In this document: piece after piece, positions 8,648 through 16,419 of the stretch
Layout: each line of letters begins with the position of its first letter
Position numbering within the stretch: the first letter of the stretch is position 1
Assembly (NCBI GenBank): GCA_965119665.1
Contig: OZ221974.1
Coordinates: 434,001 to 498,000 of the forward strand
DNA length: 64,000 nucleotides
DNA from: Dialister sp900541485
GTDB taxonomy: Bacteria > Bacillota > Negativicutes > Veillonellales > Dialisteraceae
Direction: 5' to 3'
Translations under genes and position numbers: made by a program
Notes under the pieces: model-generated
Told to the model about the DNA's origin: nothing
The model's input: the letters and a program-made list of their open reading frames with translations, nothing else
The model's database searches: none

Positions 8648-10171
8648 TTATTTCTTCATAATTTCTGTGTAGGCAACGGCAGGCAATCCCATTGCATGTT
8701 CCAAAGTAGCCAGCCCGATATTGTAATCATATAAAGCAGTTACATAATTTGTTTTTGCTTGGCTTAGTGCAAGCTGGGCATCGAGAACATCCAAATTAAT
8801 TCCCACTCCTGACTGATATCTGATTGTCGCAATTTTATAAGCTTCTTCCGCCTGTTCTACTGTCGCCTCCGCAGCTCTGATCTGCTCTTTCGCTGCGAAT
8901 ACACTCAGGTAATCTTGTCGGATTTCAAGCTCTACCTTTTCTCTCGCCTGAAGCAGTATTTCTTCCGCTGTTTTTAGGCCTGCTTTTGCTCCTTTGATTT
9001 TCGCATCAGTTGCGCCGCCATCCCATATACTCCAATTTACAGCACCATATATGTTCCATTTATCTTTATCGAATCCGCCAAGACCAGCTGTATCCCATCC
9101 ATAACCGCCACCGACCGCTACTGTAGGCATATAACCGGCTTTGGCAATTCTGACCTGTTCTTTTGCTATACGAACATTATAATCAGCTTTAATCAGCTCC
9201 CAACGATACTTTTGCCCTACTGCAACAGCTTCTTCCATAGTAATATCAAAAGCAGGTTCCGGGAACGTTTTTTCCCGGGGATTTAACTTGGTATCCATGG
9301 GAATACGCATAATATTATTCAGATTTGCCTCCGCCAAATCACGGGCATTATGTGCGGAAATACTGCGTTTTCTTGCATTTGCCAGTGATACATTAGATGC
9401 CAATACATCTAATTTAGCTACAATTCCCGCATTGTATTGCTGCTGGACATTTTTCATATGTCCGTCTAAGTTTTTAACAGATTCACCGGCTATATCTGCC
9501 AGATTATTCATCTCAAGATATTGATAATAAGCTTTAACTGCCGCTAATTTAATATCCGCTTCTGTCTGGTAAATATTAATGTGAGCTATATCTTCCGCAT
9601 ATCTTGCAGCATCGATTGCTCCTTCGACTGCTCCGCCGGTCCAAATCGGCCAATTTAAAGTCAGGTTTTGTGAATAAGAATGAGTACCTGTGTTTATGAA
9701 TTTTATAACAGGCTCTATTTCCATCTTATCCTTATTGAGAATATATCCTACCGTTTTCGGAATTATTTGTGCTTTATGATCTACCCGTTTCCAACTGTAA
9801 CCTATGGAAGGATTTTTGGTCGCTGCCACTTTGCTGACCGTTGCTTTTGCATTTTCCAGTGAAAGTTCGGAAAGACGGATTTCCCTATTGTTATTAACTG
9901 CTGAAGCAACTGCCGTTTGCAAATCAATATCTTTGGTTTTCACAGGAACAGATTCTTTAACAACTATGTCGCCAAGATTTTCTTTAAGAAGCATATTATC
10001 AAAATTTACAACACGTACGTTTTCCGGCTTCTGCATCTGTGATTCAATCGCTTTTTTGGTCAATTCCGGGTCTGTCATCCCATGTATTTGATCTCTTGCG
10101 TCTGACATAGTAGAGACAGACAATGCTCCTAACAAAGATACGGTTAATATAACTTTATTCATCTTCTTCAT
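8648..10171 (-). CDS. TolC-family outer-membrane efflux protein
   Basis: The 507-residue product has a signal peptide (1-25, cut near SDA|R) and two outer-membrane-factor repeats. Each contains long coiled helices, such as the Ala/Glu-rich stretches around 95-130 and 385-440, and conserved GVGINLDVLDAQLALSQAKTNY-type sequence near 455-475. TolC proteins form trimeric tunnels that connect inner-membrane exporters to the exterior. No inner-membrane exporter or adaptor is adjacent; instead the gene lies between mlaD and tamB, an arrangement reported for the Veillonella mla operon. The ATG at 10171 has GGGAGGG eight bases upstream. Its export partner cannot be named from this window. Confidence 0.9.
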   Translation of the reverse strand: MKKMNKVILTVSLLGALSVSTMSDARDQIHGMTDPELTKKAIESQMQKPENVRVVNFDNMLLKENLGDIVVKESVPVKTKDIDLQTAVASAVNNNREIRLSELSLENAKATVSKVAATKNPSIGYSWKRVDHKAQIIPKTVGYILNKDKMEIEPVIKFINTGTHSYSQNLTLNWPIWTGGAVEGAIDAARYAEDIAHINIYQTEADIKLAAVKAYYQYLEMNNLADIAGESVKNLDGHMKNVQQQYNAGIVAKLDVLASNVSLANARKRSISAHNARDLAEANLNNIMRIPMDTKLNPREKTFPEPAFDITMEEAVAVGQKYRWELIKADYNVRIAKEQVRIAKAGYMPTVAVGGGYGWDTAGLGGFDKDKWNIYGAVNWSIWDGGATDAKIKGAKAGLKTAEEILLQAREKVELEIRQDYLSVFAAKEQIRAAEATVEQAEEAYKIATIRYQSGVGINLDVLDAQLALSQAKTNYVTALYDYNIGLATLEHAMGLPAVAYTEIMKK

Positions 10172-10197
10172 TGTTTTTTCCCTCCCGTAATTATGAA

Positions 10198-11346
10198 TTA
10201 ATACGTATATCCTAAGCCTATATACTCCCCTCCGCCACGACGGCTATGGGGGAATATGGATTGTCCGCTCACATAAACATCCGGATATATTTCATACGCA
10301 GCCTTTAAACGCATTGTTAAATCATTAGGATTAAATAAATCAGCATCAAATCTCCAGCGCTTGGTCCCATAAGATGCACCTATTCCTAATTTATTACGTA
10401 CTATACCTCCACGGAGTTCCAAATCTCCCTGTTTTTGGCCATATTGCGCATTATACAAGGGGTTGTTGGTAAAGGATTCAATTCCCAAAGCGACAAAGGA
10501 GTTCTTTCCTATACGTAATCCCAGATTCGGTGAATAATCATCTTCTTTAGTATTATATAACAACTCTCCCGAAAGGGACAAACTGTCACCGCTCATTAAC
10601 GTATTCAATTTACCTGAAAGATTACGGGCATCTCCGGAAATAACCTTGGCATTTTCAGAGGCCACTACCAGATTTTCCATAATTTTCCGGGTATCAGCCG
10701 CTGTTTTTCCGTCTCCATTCAATTGATATAACATCGCATTCATTTGTGATGTCACACTTTCAATCTGATTTGCGATTTGTATACCTTGTGCCGTTAGAAT
10801 TGACAGGTTTTCAGAAATAACATCAAAATTGTTTATACTGTTCCGCATATTTCTCTGAGCCGCCGGATCACCGACAATTGTATTAATTCCATCAAGCATT
10901 GTCTGTGCCGATGCCATCAATTTGTCCATTTTGTCCATAGCCGCATCAATACCCGGCGTAGCCTGCCCCTGTACGGTCATTCCCTCTTCCAGGTATCCTC
11001 TCTCCTGATGACCGCCGGAAGCTTTAATAAACCGGCCTCCCATAACGCTGCTGGTTTGTATTGAAAAATCGGCATCTCTCGGAATTTTAGTATCATTATA
11101 TAATCGGAGATTTAAAACCGCCTCACCGTTTTCAATAGAAATGCGGTCAACCATTCCTACGTCTACACCGGCATAATGAATCGGATTTCCCGGTTCTATC
11201 CCTTCTGCTTCTTTGAAATAAGCAGTTACATGAAATCCGCTTTTCCCAAATAAGACAGTACTGCTTAACTGAATCATGATGACTGCAAAAACAAGAATTC
11301 CCAACAGGGAAAACATTCCCACCTTTGCTTCTGTAGACCATTTCAT
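10198..11346 (-). CDS. mlaD: MlaD-like MCE protein with C-terminal beta-barrel-like domain
   Basis: This is the substrate-binding MCE subunit of the Mla phospholipid transporter. It has an N-terminal transmembrane helix (about 8-28), an MCE domain (about 37-115, including VMGGRFIKASGG), a helical stalk (about 130-250) and a C-terminal region (about 255-382) of alternating amphipathic strands ending in GYTY. E. coli MlaD is about 180 residues and has no such tail. A stalk plus outer-membrane barrel has been described for MlaD of Veillonella parvula, where it makes a one-protein bridge across the envelope; the sequence here agrees. Its ATG overlaps the mlaF stop (ATGA), so translation is probably coupled. 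Confidence 0.92.
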   Translation of the reverse strand: MKWSTEAKVGMFSLLGILVFAVIMIQLSSTVLFGKSGFHVTAYFKEAEGIEPGNPIHYAGVDVGMVDRISIENGEAVLNLRLYNDTKIPRDADFSIQTSSVMGGRFIKASGGHQERGYLEEGMTVQGQATPGIDAAMDKMDKLMASAQTMLDGINTIVGDPAAQRNMRNSINNFDVISENLSILTAQGIQIANQIESVTSQMNAMLYQLNGDGKTAADTRKIMENLVVASENAKVISGDARNLSGKLNTLMSGDSLSLSGELLYNTKEDDYSPNLGLRIGKNSFVALGIESFTNNPLYNAQYGQKQGDLELRGGIVRNKLGIGASYGTKRWRFDADLFNPNDLTMRLKAAYEIYPDVYVSGQSIFPHSRRGGGEYIGLGYTY

Positions 11347-12104
11347 CCGATATCACCTGCTTTTTCATCCAAATCATCTGAGGGCCAGCCATTGATAAAC
11401 TGTTTCACCTTGCTATCTTCTGATTTGTAAAGTTCTTCAGGACGCCCCACTGCTAAAAAGGCTCCTTTGTATAAAAATGCCATTTTGTCTGCAATCATTT
11501 CTGCAGACTTAAGATCATGTGTAACAACCACACTGGTTGCGTTCATTTTCTCTTGCATTTGCTTAATTAATAAACTGATATCAGTCGAGCGTATCGGATC
11601 AAGTCCTGCGGTCGGTTCGTCATATAAGATAATCTGCGGTTCTAATGCAATAGCTCTGGCAAGACTCACTCGTTTTTTCATTCCTCCCGATAAGTTTGCC
11701 GGCAGCATTTCACCTGTTCCTTTTAATCCTACCAGTCTTAATTTCTCTTCTACGATTCTTTTTATTTCATTTTCACTCATGTCTGTATGTTGCCTTAAAC
11801 CGAATGCGACATTTTCATAGACATTCATTGAGTCAAAAAGAGCCGAATACTGAAATACCATTCCCATATGACGTCGTTCTTCATTCATTTCCGTTTCCGT
11901 AAATGAAGATATTTCTTTACCGTCAATACGTATCTTACCGGAATCAGGCCTGATCAAACCGATGATAAGCTTCAGCAATGTGGATTTCCCTGAACCGGAA
12001 GCCCCCAGGATAACCATTGTTTCGCCATTATTAATTTTTAAATTTACATCCCGCAATATTTGTCTTTTCCCGAAAGATAAATATACATTCTCTACTTCAA
12101 TCAT
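11343..12104 (-). CDS. mlaF: MlaF-like ABC transporter ATPase
   Basis: The 253-residue protein is the ATPase of the Mla inner-membrane complex and powers lipid movement through MlaE and MlaD. Walker A is GASGSGKST (34-42). The ABC signature is LSGGMKKR near 139, the Mla-type variant with Met-Lys-Lys in place of the usual Gln-Arg. Walker B is IILYDEPTAGLD, followed by the switch His in VVTHD. It is 8 bp from mlaE and overlaps mlaD by 4 bp, so the three subunits should be made in step. No regulatory partner such as MlaB is encoded nearby. Confidence 0.94.
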   Translation of the reverse strand: MIEVENVYLSFGKRQILRDVNLKINNGETMVILGASGSGKSTLLKLIIGLIRPDSGKIRIDGKEISSFTETEMNEERRHMGMVFQYSALFDSMNVYENVAFGLRQHTDMSENEIKRIVEEKLRLVGLKGTGEMLPANLSGGMKKRVSLARAIALEPQIILYDEPTAGLDPIRSTDISLLIKQMQEKMNATSVVVTHDLKSAEMIADKMAFLYKGAFLAVGRPEELYKSEDSKVKQFINGWPSDDLDEKAGDIG

Positions 12105-12112
12105 AATTCTCC

Positions 12113-12874
12113 TTAAAACAGCACTGATGAAAGCAGGTAGTTTGCAGCAAAAATCATAATAATGGAATATACGACAGACTGGGTGGTCGCTTTTCCGACC
12201 CCTTCTGCCCCGGGTTCACAGGTCATCCCCCTGTCACACCCGACCAAAGCAACAATCATTCCGAATATAACTGATTTTATAACACCCATATATAAATCAG
12301 AAGGCACACAATAGACATCTAAAGAATGTAAAAATGTATAAGAAGATACGCCATGTGTCAAAGAAGCAACAACCATACCGCCAAATACACCGATGGCCAC
12401 ACCGAATACAGTAAGAAGAGGAAGCATAACCATACAGGCGAATAAGCGGGGAAGTACAAGATATCCGACAGGACTCACCGCCAGACAACGGAGTGCATCA
12501 ATTTGTTCTGTTACCCGCATCGTCCCGATTTCTGCCGTAATGGCCGCTCCAACGCGACCGGCAAGTACAACCCCGCAAAGAACCGGACCTAATTCACGTC
12601 CCATCCCTATGGCCACAATAGCTCCCACCGTAAACTCTGCTCCATACCTTGTCAATTCTCCGGCAATCTGCACGGAAAGAACCATCCCGGTGAATAAGAG
12701 AGTGAGTGCCACAATAGGAAAAGACATTACACCCAGGTCAAAGCATTGCTTGATGCTTTCTTTTCCGCGAAAATTGTTTATTTCTTTAAATGATGCGGTC
12801 AGGAGTAAAATAACCGCCCCGAGCTCATGAAATACGGCTATAGTTTTACTGCCAAGCGATTCAAGAAAAGCCAT
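12113..12874 (-). CDS. mlaE: MlaE-like ABC transporter permease
   Basis: This is the inner-membrane permease of the Mla transporter (MlaE/YrbE family, about 253 aa with the start used here). It has about five hydrophobic segments, a long amphipathic N-terminal helix, and the family signature ELGPVLCGVVLAGRVGAAITAEIGTM near the middle. The frame is open to 12907, but AAAGGGGAA lies six bases before the ATG at 12874, and a likely promoter at 12911-12938 would start RNA near 12904, so I place the start at 12874. It is the first gene of the mlaEFD-tolC-tamB-sigma-bamA operon. Confidence 0.93.
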   Translation of the reverse strand: MAFLESLGSKTIAVFHELGAVILLLTASFKEINNFRGKESIKQCFDLGVMSFPIVALTLLFTGMVLSVQIAGELTRYGAEFTVGAIVAIGMGRELGPVLCGVVLAGRVGAAITAEIGTMRVTEQIDALRCLAVSPVGYLVLPRLFACMVMLPLLTVFGVAIGVFGGMVVASLTHGVSSYTFLHSLDVYCVPSDLYMGVIKSVIFGMIVALVGCDRGMTCEPGAEGVGKATTQSVVYSIIMIFAANYLLSSVLF

Positions 12875-12910
12875 AACCGATTCCCCTTTCCGCAATTTCA
12901 CAAACAATTA

Positions 12911-12938
12911 TTGATATCATAACGTAAAAAAAGGTCAA
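12911..12938 (-). promoter_or_regulatory. Candidate promoter of the mla-tolC-tamB-bamA operon
   Basis: On the minus strand TTGACC and TATCAA are separated by 16 bases, about 35 bases before the mlaE start. It lies between the S55 gene stop and mlaE, so the outer-membrane operon can be transcribed on its own. The -10 box is imperfect. Confidence 0.5.
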
Positions 12939-12955
12939 TTACAATATATTTTTGA

Positions 12956-14893
12956 CTATCCGTCAATTTTATTTTTGTTTTTTTCCTTTTTATCAGCACC
13001 GGGTTTTGCCGGATTTTCATTATCTTTTTTATCCCCCGTTGTCTTATCCACTTCTTTTTCTTTAGTTGACATGTCTACGGACAGCATCTTATTAATTTTG
13101 GCCAATTTCTTCAGAGCGGCATCTCTTTCTTGAGGTGGCATAACTTTAAAGGTAAACTGGCCGTCTCCATAAATAACATAATCGGTATCTGCCCTGCTTT
13201 TAGGTGATTCTTTTTCCTTTTCCCTGCCGGACTCTTTACCTTTTAAGTATGAAGGATCTTTGTCTGTGGACTTATTCTGTATTTCTGCCTTTGTTCCTTC
13301 ACTTTCATCCTTCGAAACCATACTGATTTCAGGATCTATAATTTCCACTACAATCTGGTTATTTTGATCTTCTTTCAGAAGCTTTGTATGAAGTTCGTCA
13401 AAATCTTTATATACATGAAGCCGATTAATAATTTCATCTGTTAAATTATATTTTTGCTGCTGGATTAAATAAGGAAGAGGAACCACCCCTCCACCACGGA
13501 CTTCCAGTATCATCTCCCCGAAAGGTTGGTCTTTTGGAACGGTAAATGTCAATTCTTTATAAAAAATATCTCCTCTCCATGCCTGCAAACGGGCACGGAC
13601 ATAAATAGTATCACCCGGACTTACAACAATAGGATAAGCAGAAGCATCAAGAAGCTGCGCTGTTTTTCTTTCCTTTGTCACTTCCATTTTCATGGAAATA
13701 TTTCTCAAAGGATATTCTTCAAAACGGTTTTGTTCCAGTAATTTAACAACCTGATAAATCTCATCTACGCTTCTTTCTGCAATATCTTTGGATGACCAAT
13801 ACATATTTGTCCTGGTAAAAGATTTTTGCTTTAAATCTTTCGGCGTCAATGTGTACGTAAAAGAAACTGTCCCCTGCCCTCTTCTGTCCATAGCATTGCT
13901 CATAGCATTATAAATAGACGTTGCAGACAGCGTCGGAAGAAGTGTTTCATTTTGAATCATTCTTACATTCAGACTTCTTTCATTTCCCGTATCTTTATCT
14001 ACGACTGACGTCCTCAGCGTAACGAAATCCGGAAATTCTCCGCTTACTCCGCTGATACCGGCCCCTCGATCCTGATTTACCGTACCGATTTCCGCTCCGA
14101 CCGATCCCAGCTTAAAAGGAATATTTTTACTTGGAATAACTGTAAATATATAGGAATTATGCATAAAATATCCTGAGGACCCACGGTTCATAAAAGGATG
14201 ACCAAATGCCACCATATGATCCTTATCAACATAAGTGACCGTACCGATAGCCCCGAGCTTCAAATCTCCGGTCACCAAAGATGCCGCTACAGCTCCGCCG
14301 GCCTCTAAAGGTCTTGCCGTATCATCCTGGCTCACGGAGGCCGCCGCAAAGGGTATCATGTGGAAGTCTTCCATTTTCTCTGTCAGATAAGCTAATGCCC
14401 TGTCGTCGTATCCTGATGCCATGAGTGGTGTTTGTATGGGAATCAGTCCCTCTTCTACGGGAGGAACAAAAGAAAATTTATGATCGTTGACCATCCAAAG
14501 GTCCAGCATATCTGAAATGGGAGTAACCATTCCAATTCTCCCACCCGATTGGGAAAATCCATATGCCACTGCACCCAAAAGCTTTCCATTAATATACACG
14601 GGACTTCCACTCATCCCTTGGGCAATCCCTTCTGTTTTATCAATCAACGGGCCTGATACCTTAACAAGAACTAAATCGCCCCCGGTCGCCCCTTTCTTCT
14701 TCATAATCCCCAGCACATCTACGTCAAAAGTTTCAATATCTGTACCATGGACTACCGTTTTAGCATAACCATGCATACCTTCATGAACCTCTGAAACAGG
14801 AAGAAATTCTTCCGCCACAGCGGACATGTATCCGGTTGCAGAAAGACAAACGGCTATTATAAAAGATTTATACCTGCTTTTCCAAAAAATCAT
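12956..14893 (-). CDS. Exported SpoIVB-type peptidase S55 domain protein
   Basis: The 645-residue product has a signal peptide (1-28, AVA|EE). Peptidase S55-like sequence spans about 30-270, with GMSGSP at 93-98 (Ser95 would be the nucleophile) followed by INGKLLGAVAYG, and FGHPF with His232 after GAIGTVTYVD. In B. subtilis SpoIVB, as I remember it, the GHxI histidine block comes before the GMSGSP block; here it follows. Residues about 270-500 are beta-rich and unassigned. The last 140 residues are extremely Lys/Glu-rich and probably disordered. No PDZ domain is evident. This organism shows no sporulation genes here, so an envelope role is likelier than sigma-K signalling. It follows the lipoyl-like gene by 13 bp. 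Confidence 0.82.
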   Translation of the reverse strand: MIFWKSRYKSFIIAVCLSATGYMSAVAEEFLPVSEVHEGMHGYAKTVVHGTDIETFDVDVLGIMKKKGATGGDLVLVKVSGPLIDKTEGIAQGMSGSPVYINGKLLGAVAYGFSQSGGRIGMVTPISDMLDLWMVNDHKFSFVPPVEEGLIPIQTPLMASGYDDRALAYLTEKMEDFHMIPFAAASVSQDDTARPLEAGGAVAASLVTGDLKLGAIGTVTYVDKDHMVAFGHPFMNRGSSGYFMHNSYIFTVIPSKNIPFKLGSVGAEIGTVNQDRGAGISGVSGEFPDFVTLRTSVVDKDTGNERSLNVRMIQNETLLPTLSATSIYNAMSNAMDRRGQGTVSFTYTLTPKDLKQKSFTRTNMYWSSKDIAERSVDEIYQVVKLLEQNRFEEYPLRNISMKMEVTKERKTAQLLDASAYPIVVSPGDTIYVRARLQAWRGDIFYKELTFTVPKDQPFGEMILEVRGGGVVPLPYLIQQQKYNLTDEIINRLHVYKDFDELHTKLLKEDQNNQIVVEIIDPEISMVSKDESEGTKAEIQNKSTDKDPSYLKGKESGREKEKESPKSRADTDYVIYGDGQFTFKVMPPQERDAALKKLAKINKMLSVDMSTKEKEVDKTTGDKKDNENPAKPGADKKEKNKNKIDG

Positions 14894-14906
14894 TATCTTC
14901 TCCCAC

Positions 14907-15209
14907 TTAACGAGATTCTACAGTGGCAACCAAATCCTGTTTATTTATCTTTTGCCCTTTTTCTACCATAACTTCTTTAACTACCCCATCTGCTTCTGCA
15001 CGGGCTGCCGGCACCGGTCCAGCCAGGGAATTGACGGTTGCTAAAACATCGCCTTCCCGGACTGTTGTTCCCGGTGCTACCACAGATATAACCGTTCCTT
15101 CCAAAACAGACTTCTGCTGTATAATTCCTGATGCATATGCAATAGCCGCCCCACAAACACTTGCAGCAACGAGCATTACTATTCCTAATTTTCTTGAAAG
15201 TTTCATCAA
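14907..15209 (-). CDS. Small exported biotinyl/lipoyl-like domain protein
   Basis: The product is 100 residues: a signal peptide (about 1-26, AYA|S) plus one half-barrel biotinyl/lipoyl-like fold (GTVISVVAPGTTVREGDVLATV, then ADGVVKEVMVEKGQKINKQDLVATV). The position that carries the modified lysine in biotin or lipoyl carriers (MKM or DKA) has PAARAEADG, so modification is unlikely. It resembles the hybrid motif of periplasmic adaptor proteins such as HlyD or AcrA, but stands alone with no coiled hairpin or membrane-proximal domain. It has a good ribosome site (GGAAGGA). It precedes the S55 gene by 13 bp, so the two are probably one operon. The function is unknown. Confidence 0.8.
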   Translation of the reverse strand: MMKLSRKLGIVMLVAASVCGAAIAYASGIIQQKSVLEGTVISVVAPGTTVREGDVLATVNSLAGPVPAARAEADGVVKEVMVEKGQKINKQDLVATVESR

Positions 15210-15286
15210 TTATCCTTCCTTTCATAAATGCTTTATTTTTTATTTTAACATTTTTTCAATTTTTTCACATCTTCCGGATTTCAGCA

Positions 15287-15315
15287 AACAAAAAAGGAAG
15301 CCTCTTCGGCTCCCT
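15287..15315 (-). terminator. Intrinsic terminator after the mreB-like gene
   Basis: An 8-bp stem (AGGGAGCC with GGCTTCCT, one G-T pair) with a 5-base loop is followed on the minus strand by a run of six T. It ends the murA-mreB transcript. Confidence 0.8.
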
Positions 15316-15321
15316 CTCATA

Positions 15322-16419
15322 TTAATGTAAGTCCTGTAAAGAATCACGGAAATAGTCCATGTACTCTAAAGCAGATCCTGCTCCTACGGCATTGACATAG
15401 GACGGATGATCCGCTACATGTACCGGCATATCTGTTACGGTTTCCATAACACCGGCCAGTCCTTTCATCTGTGCAATGCCTCCGGTAAGTACAATTCCAT
15501 TTTCTCGGATATTTTCCAGAATATCCGGAGGAGCTTGTTGAATAACATCCGTCACTTGTGAAAATATTTCATACAAAATAGGATTCAGTCCTTGCGCTAT
15601 ATCTTCGGCGGTTACTGCAATTTTTACAGGTAAACCTGTCATTGCGGAAATACCGGACACTTCATGAACTTTTGAGGTTTTATTCAGGTCCCACTCTATT
15701 CCCAGAGCAATTTTCAGCGTTTCTCCCGATTTTCTGCTGATACGCACATGATATTTGTCCATAATCACATTAACAATCGCTTCGTCCATTTTGAGACCGG
15801 CCGCATTGGAAAAACTGCTCCTCACAATACCATACTTCGATACAATGGCTGTTTTGGCTGCTCCGCCCCCTATATCCGCAATAAGCATGCCTTTCATAGT
15901 ATTCGTTTTGACACCAAGTCCCATGACTGCCGCCAAAGGCTGTTCTATCAAAACGGTTTTTCTGGCACCAATCGCCACTGATGCTTCCAACAGGGCCCTT
16001 CGTTGCACCCGGGATATCCCCCTGGGTACGCACATCAGCAACCGGGGATGAAAAAACATTCCTTTCAAATATGACTGGTTGACTACCGAGTTCAAAAGGT
16101 AAGCGGCACTCGGATAATCCACAATCGCCCCTGTTTCCATAGGTCTTATAATCTCAATTTCCCGAGGAGCCCGGCCTTCCATTTCTTCGGCTTTTATTCC
16201 ATAAGTAAACATCTGGTCCGTTTTTTTATATTTGGCTACAACAGAGGCTTCAGGAAATACCAAACCTTTATTTTTTACATAAATCACGATATTGGATGTT
16301 CCAAAGTCCACTCCGATATCTTCCGCACCGAATGAGCCTATCCAGTCAAGAAATGACCGTTGTGCAACAGGTGATTTTTTTTCGGTTATGATTTTATCAT
16401 TCTTCATTGACACGGACAA
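15322..16419 (-). CDS. MreB-like actin homologue with substituted catalytic residues
   Basis: The 365-residue product is an MreB/Mbl-family actin fold, which in rods forms membrane filaments that guide wall synthesis. Phosphate-1 loop DFGTSN (38-43) and the adenosine motif TGGIAQ are present. Three active-site positions differ from working MreBs: IEEP is IEQP (Gln160), DIGGGTT is DIGGGAA (Ala187-Ala188), and AGD before the M/F-DEAI helix is AGL (Leu209). I checked the first two in the nucleotides. These positions correspond to the catalytic Glu, Thr and Asp, so ATP may be bound but hardly hydrolysed. A polar 30-residue N-terminal extension precedes the fold. The gene overlaps murA by 23 bp, linking it to wall synthesis. 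Confidence 0.9.
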   Translation of the reverse strand: MSVSMKNDKIITEKKSPVAQRSFLDWIGSFGAEDIGVDFGTSNIVIYVKNKGLVFPEASVVAKYKKTDQMFTYGIKAEEMEGRAPREIEIIRPMETGAIVDYPSAAYLLNSVVNQSYLKGMFFHPRLLMCVPRGISRVQRRALLEASVAIGARKTVLIEQPLAAVMGLGVKTNTMKGMLIADIGGGAAKTAIVSKYGIVRSSFSNAAGLKMDEAIVNVIMDKYHVRISRKSGETLKIALGIEWDLNKTSKVHEVSGISAMTGLPVKIAVTAEDIAQGLNPILYEIFSQVTDVIQQAPPDILENIRENGIVLTGGIAQMKGLAGVMETVTDMPVHVADHPSYVNAVGAGSALEYMDYFRDSLQDLH

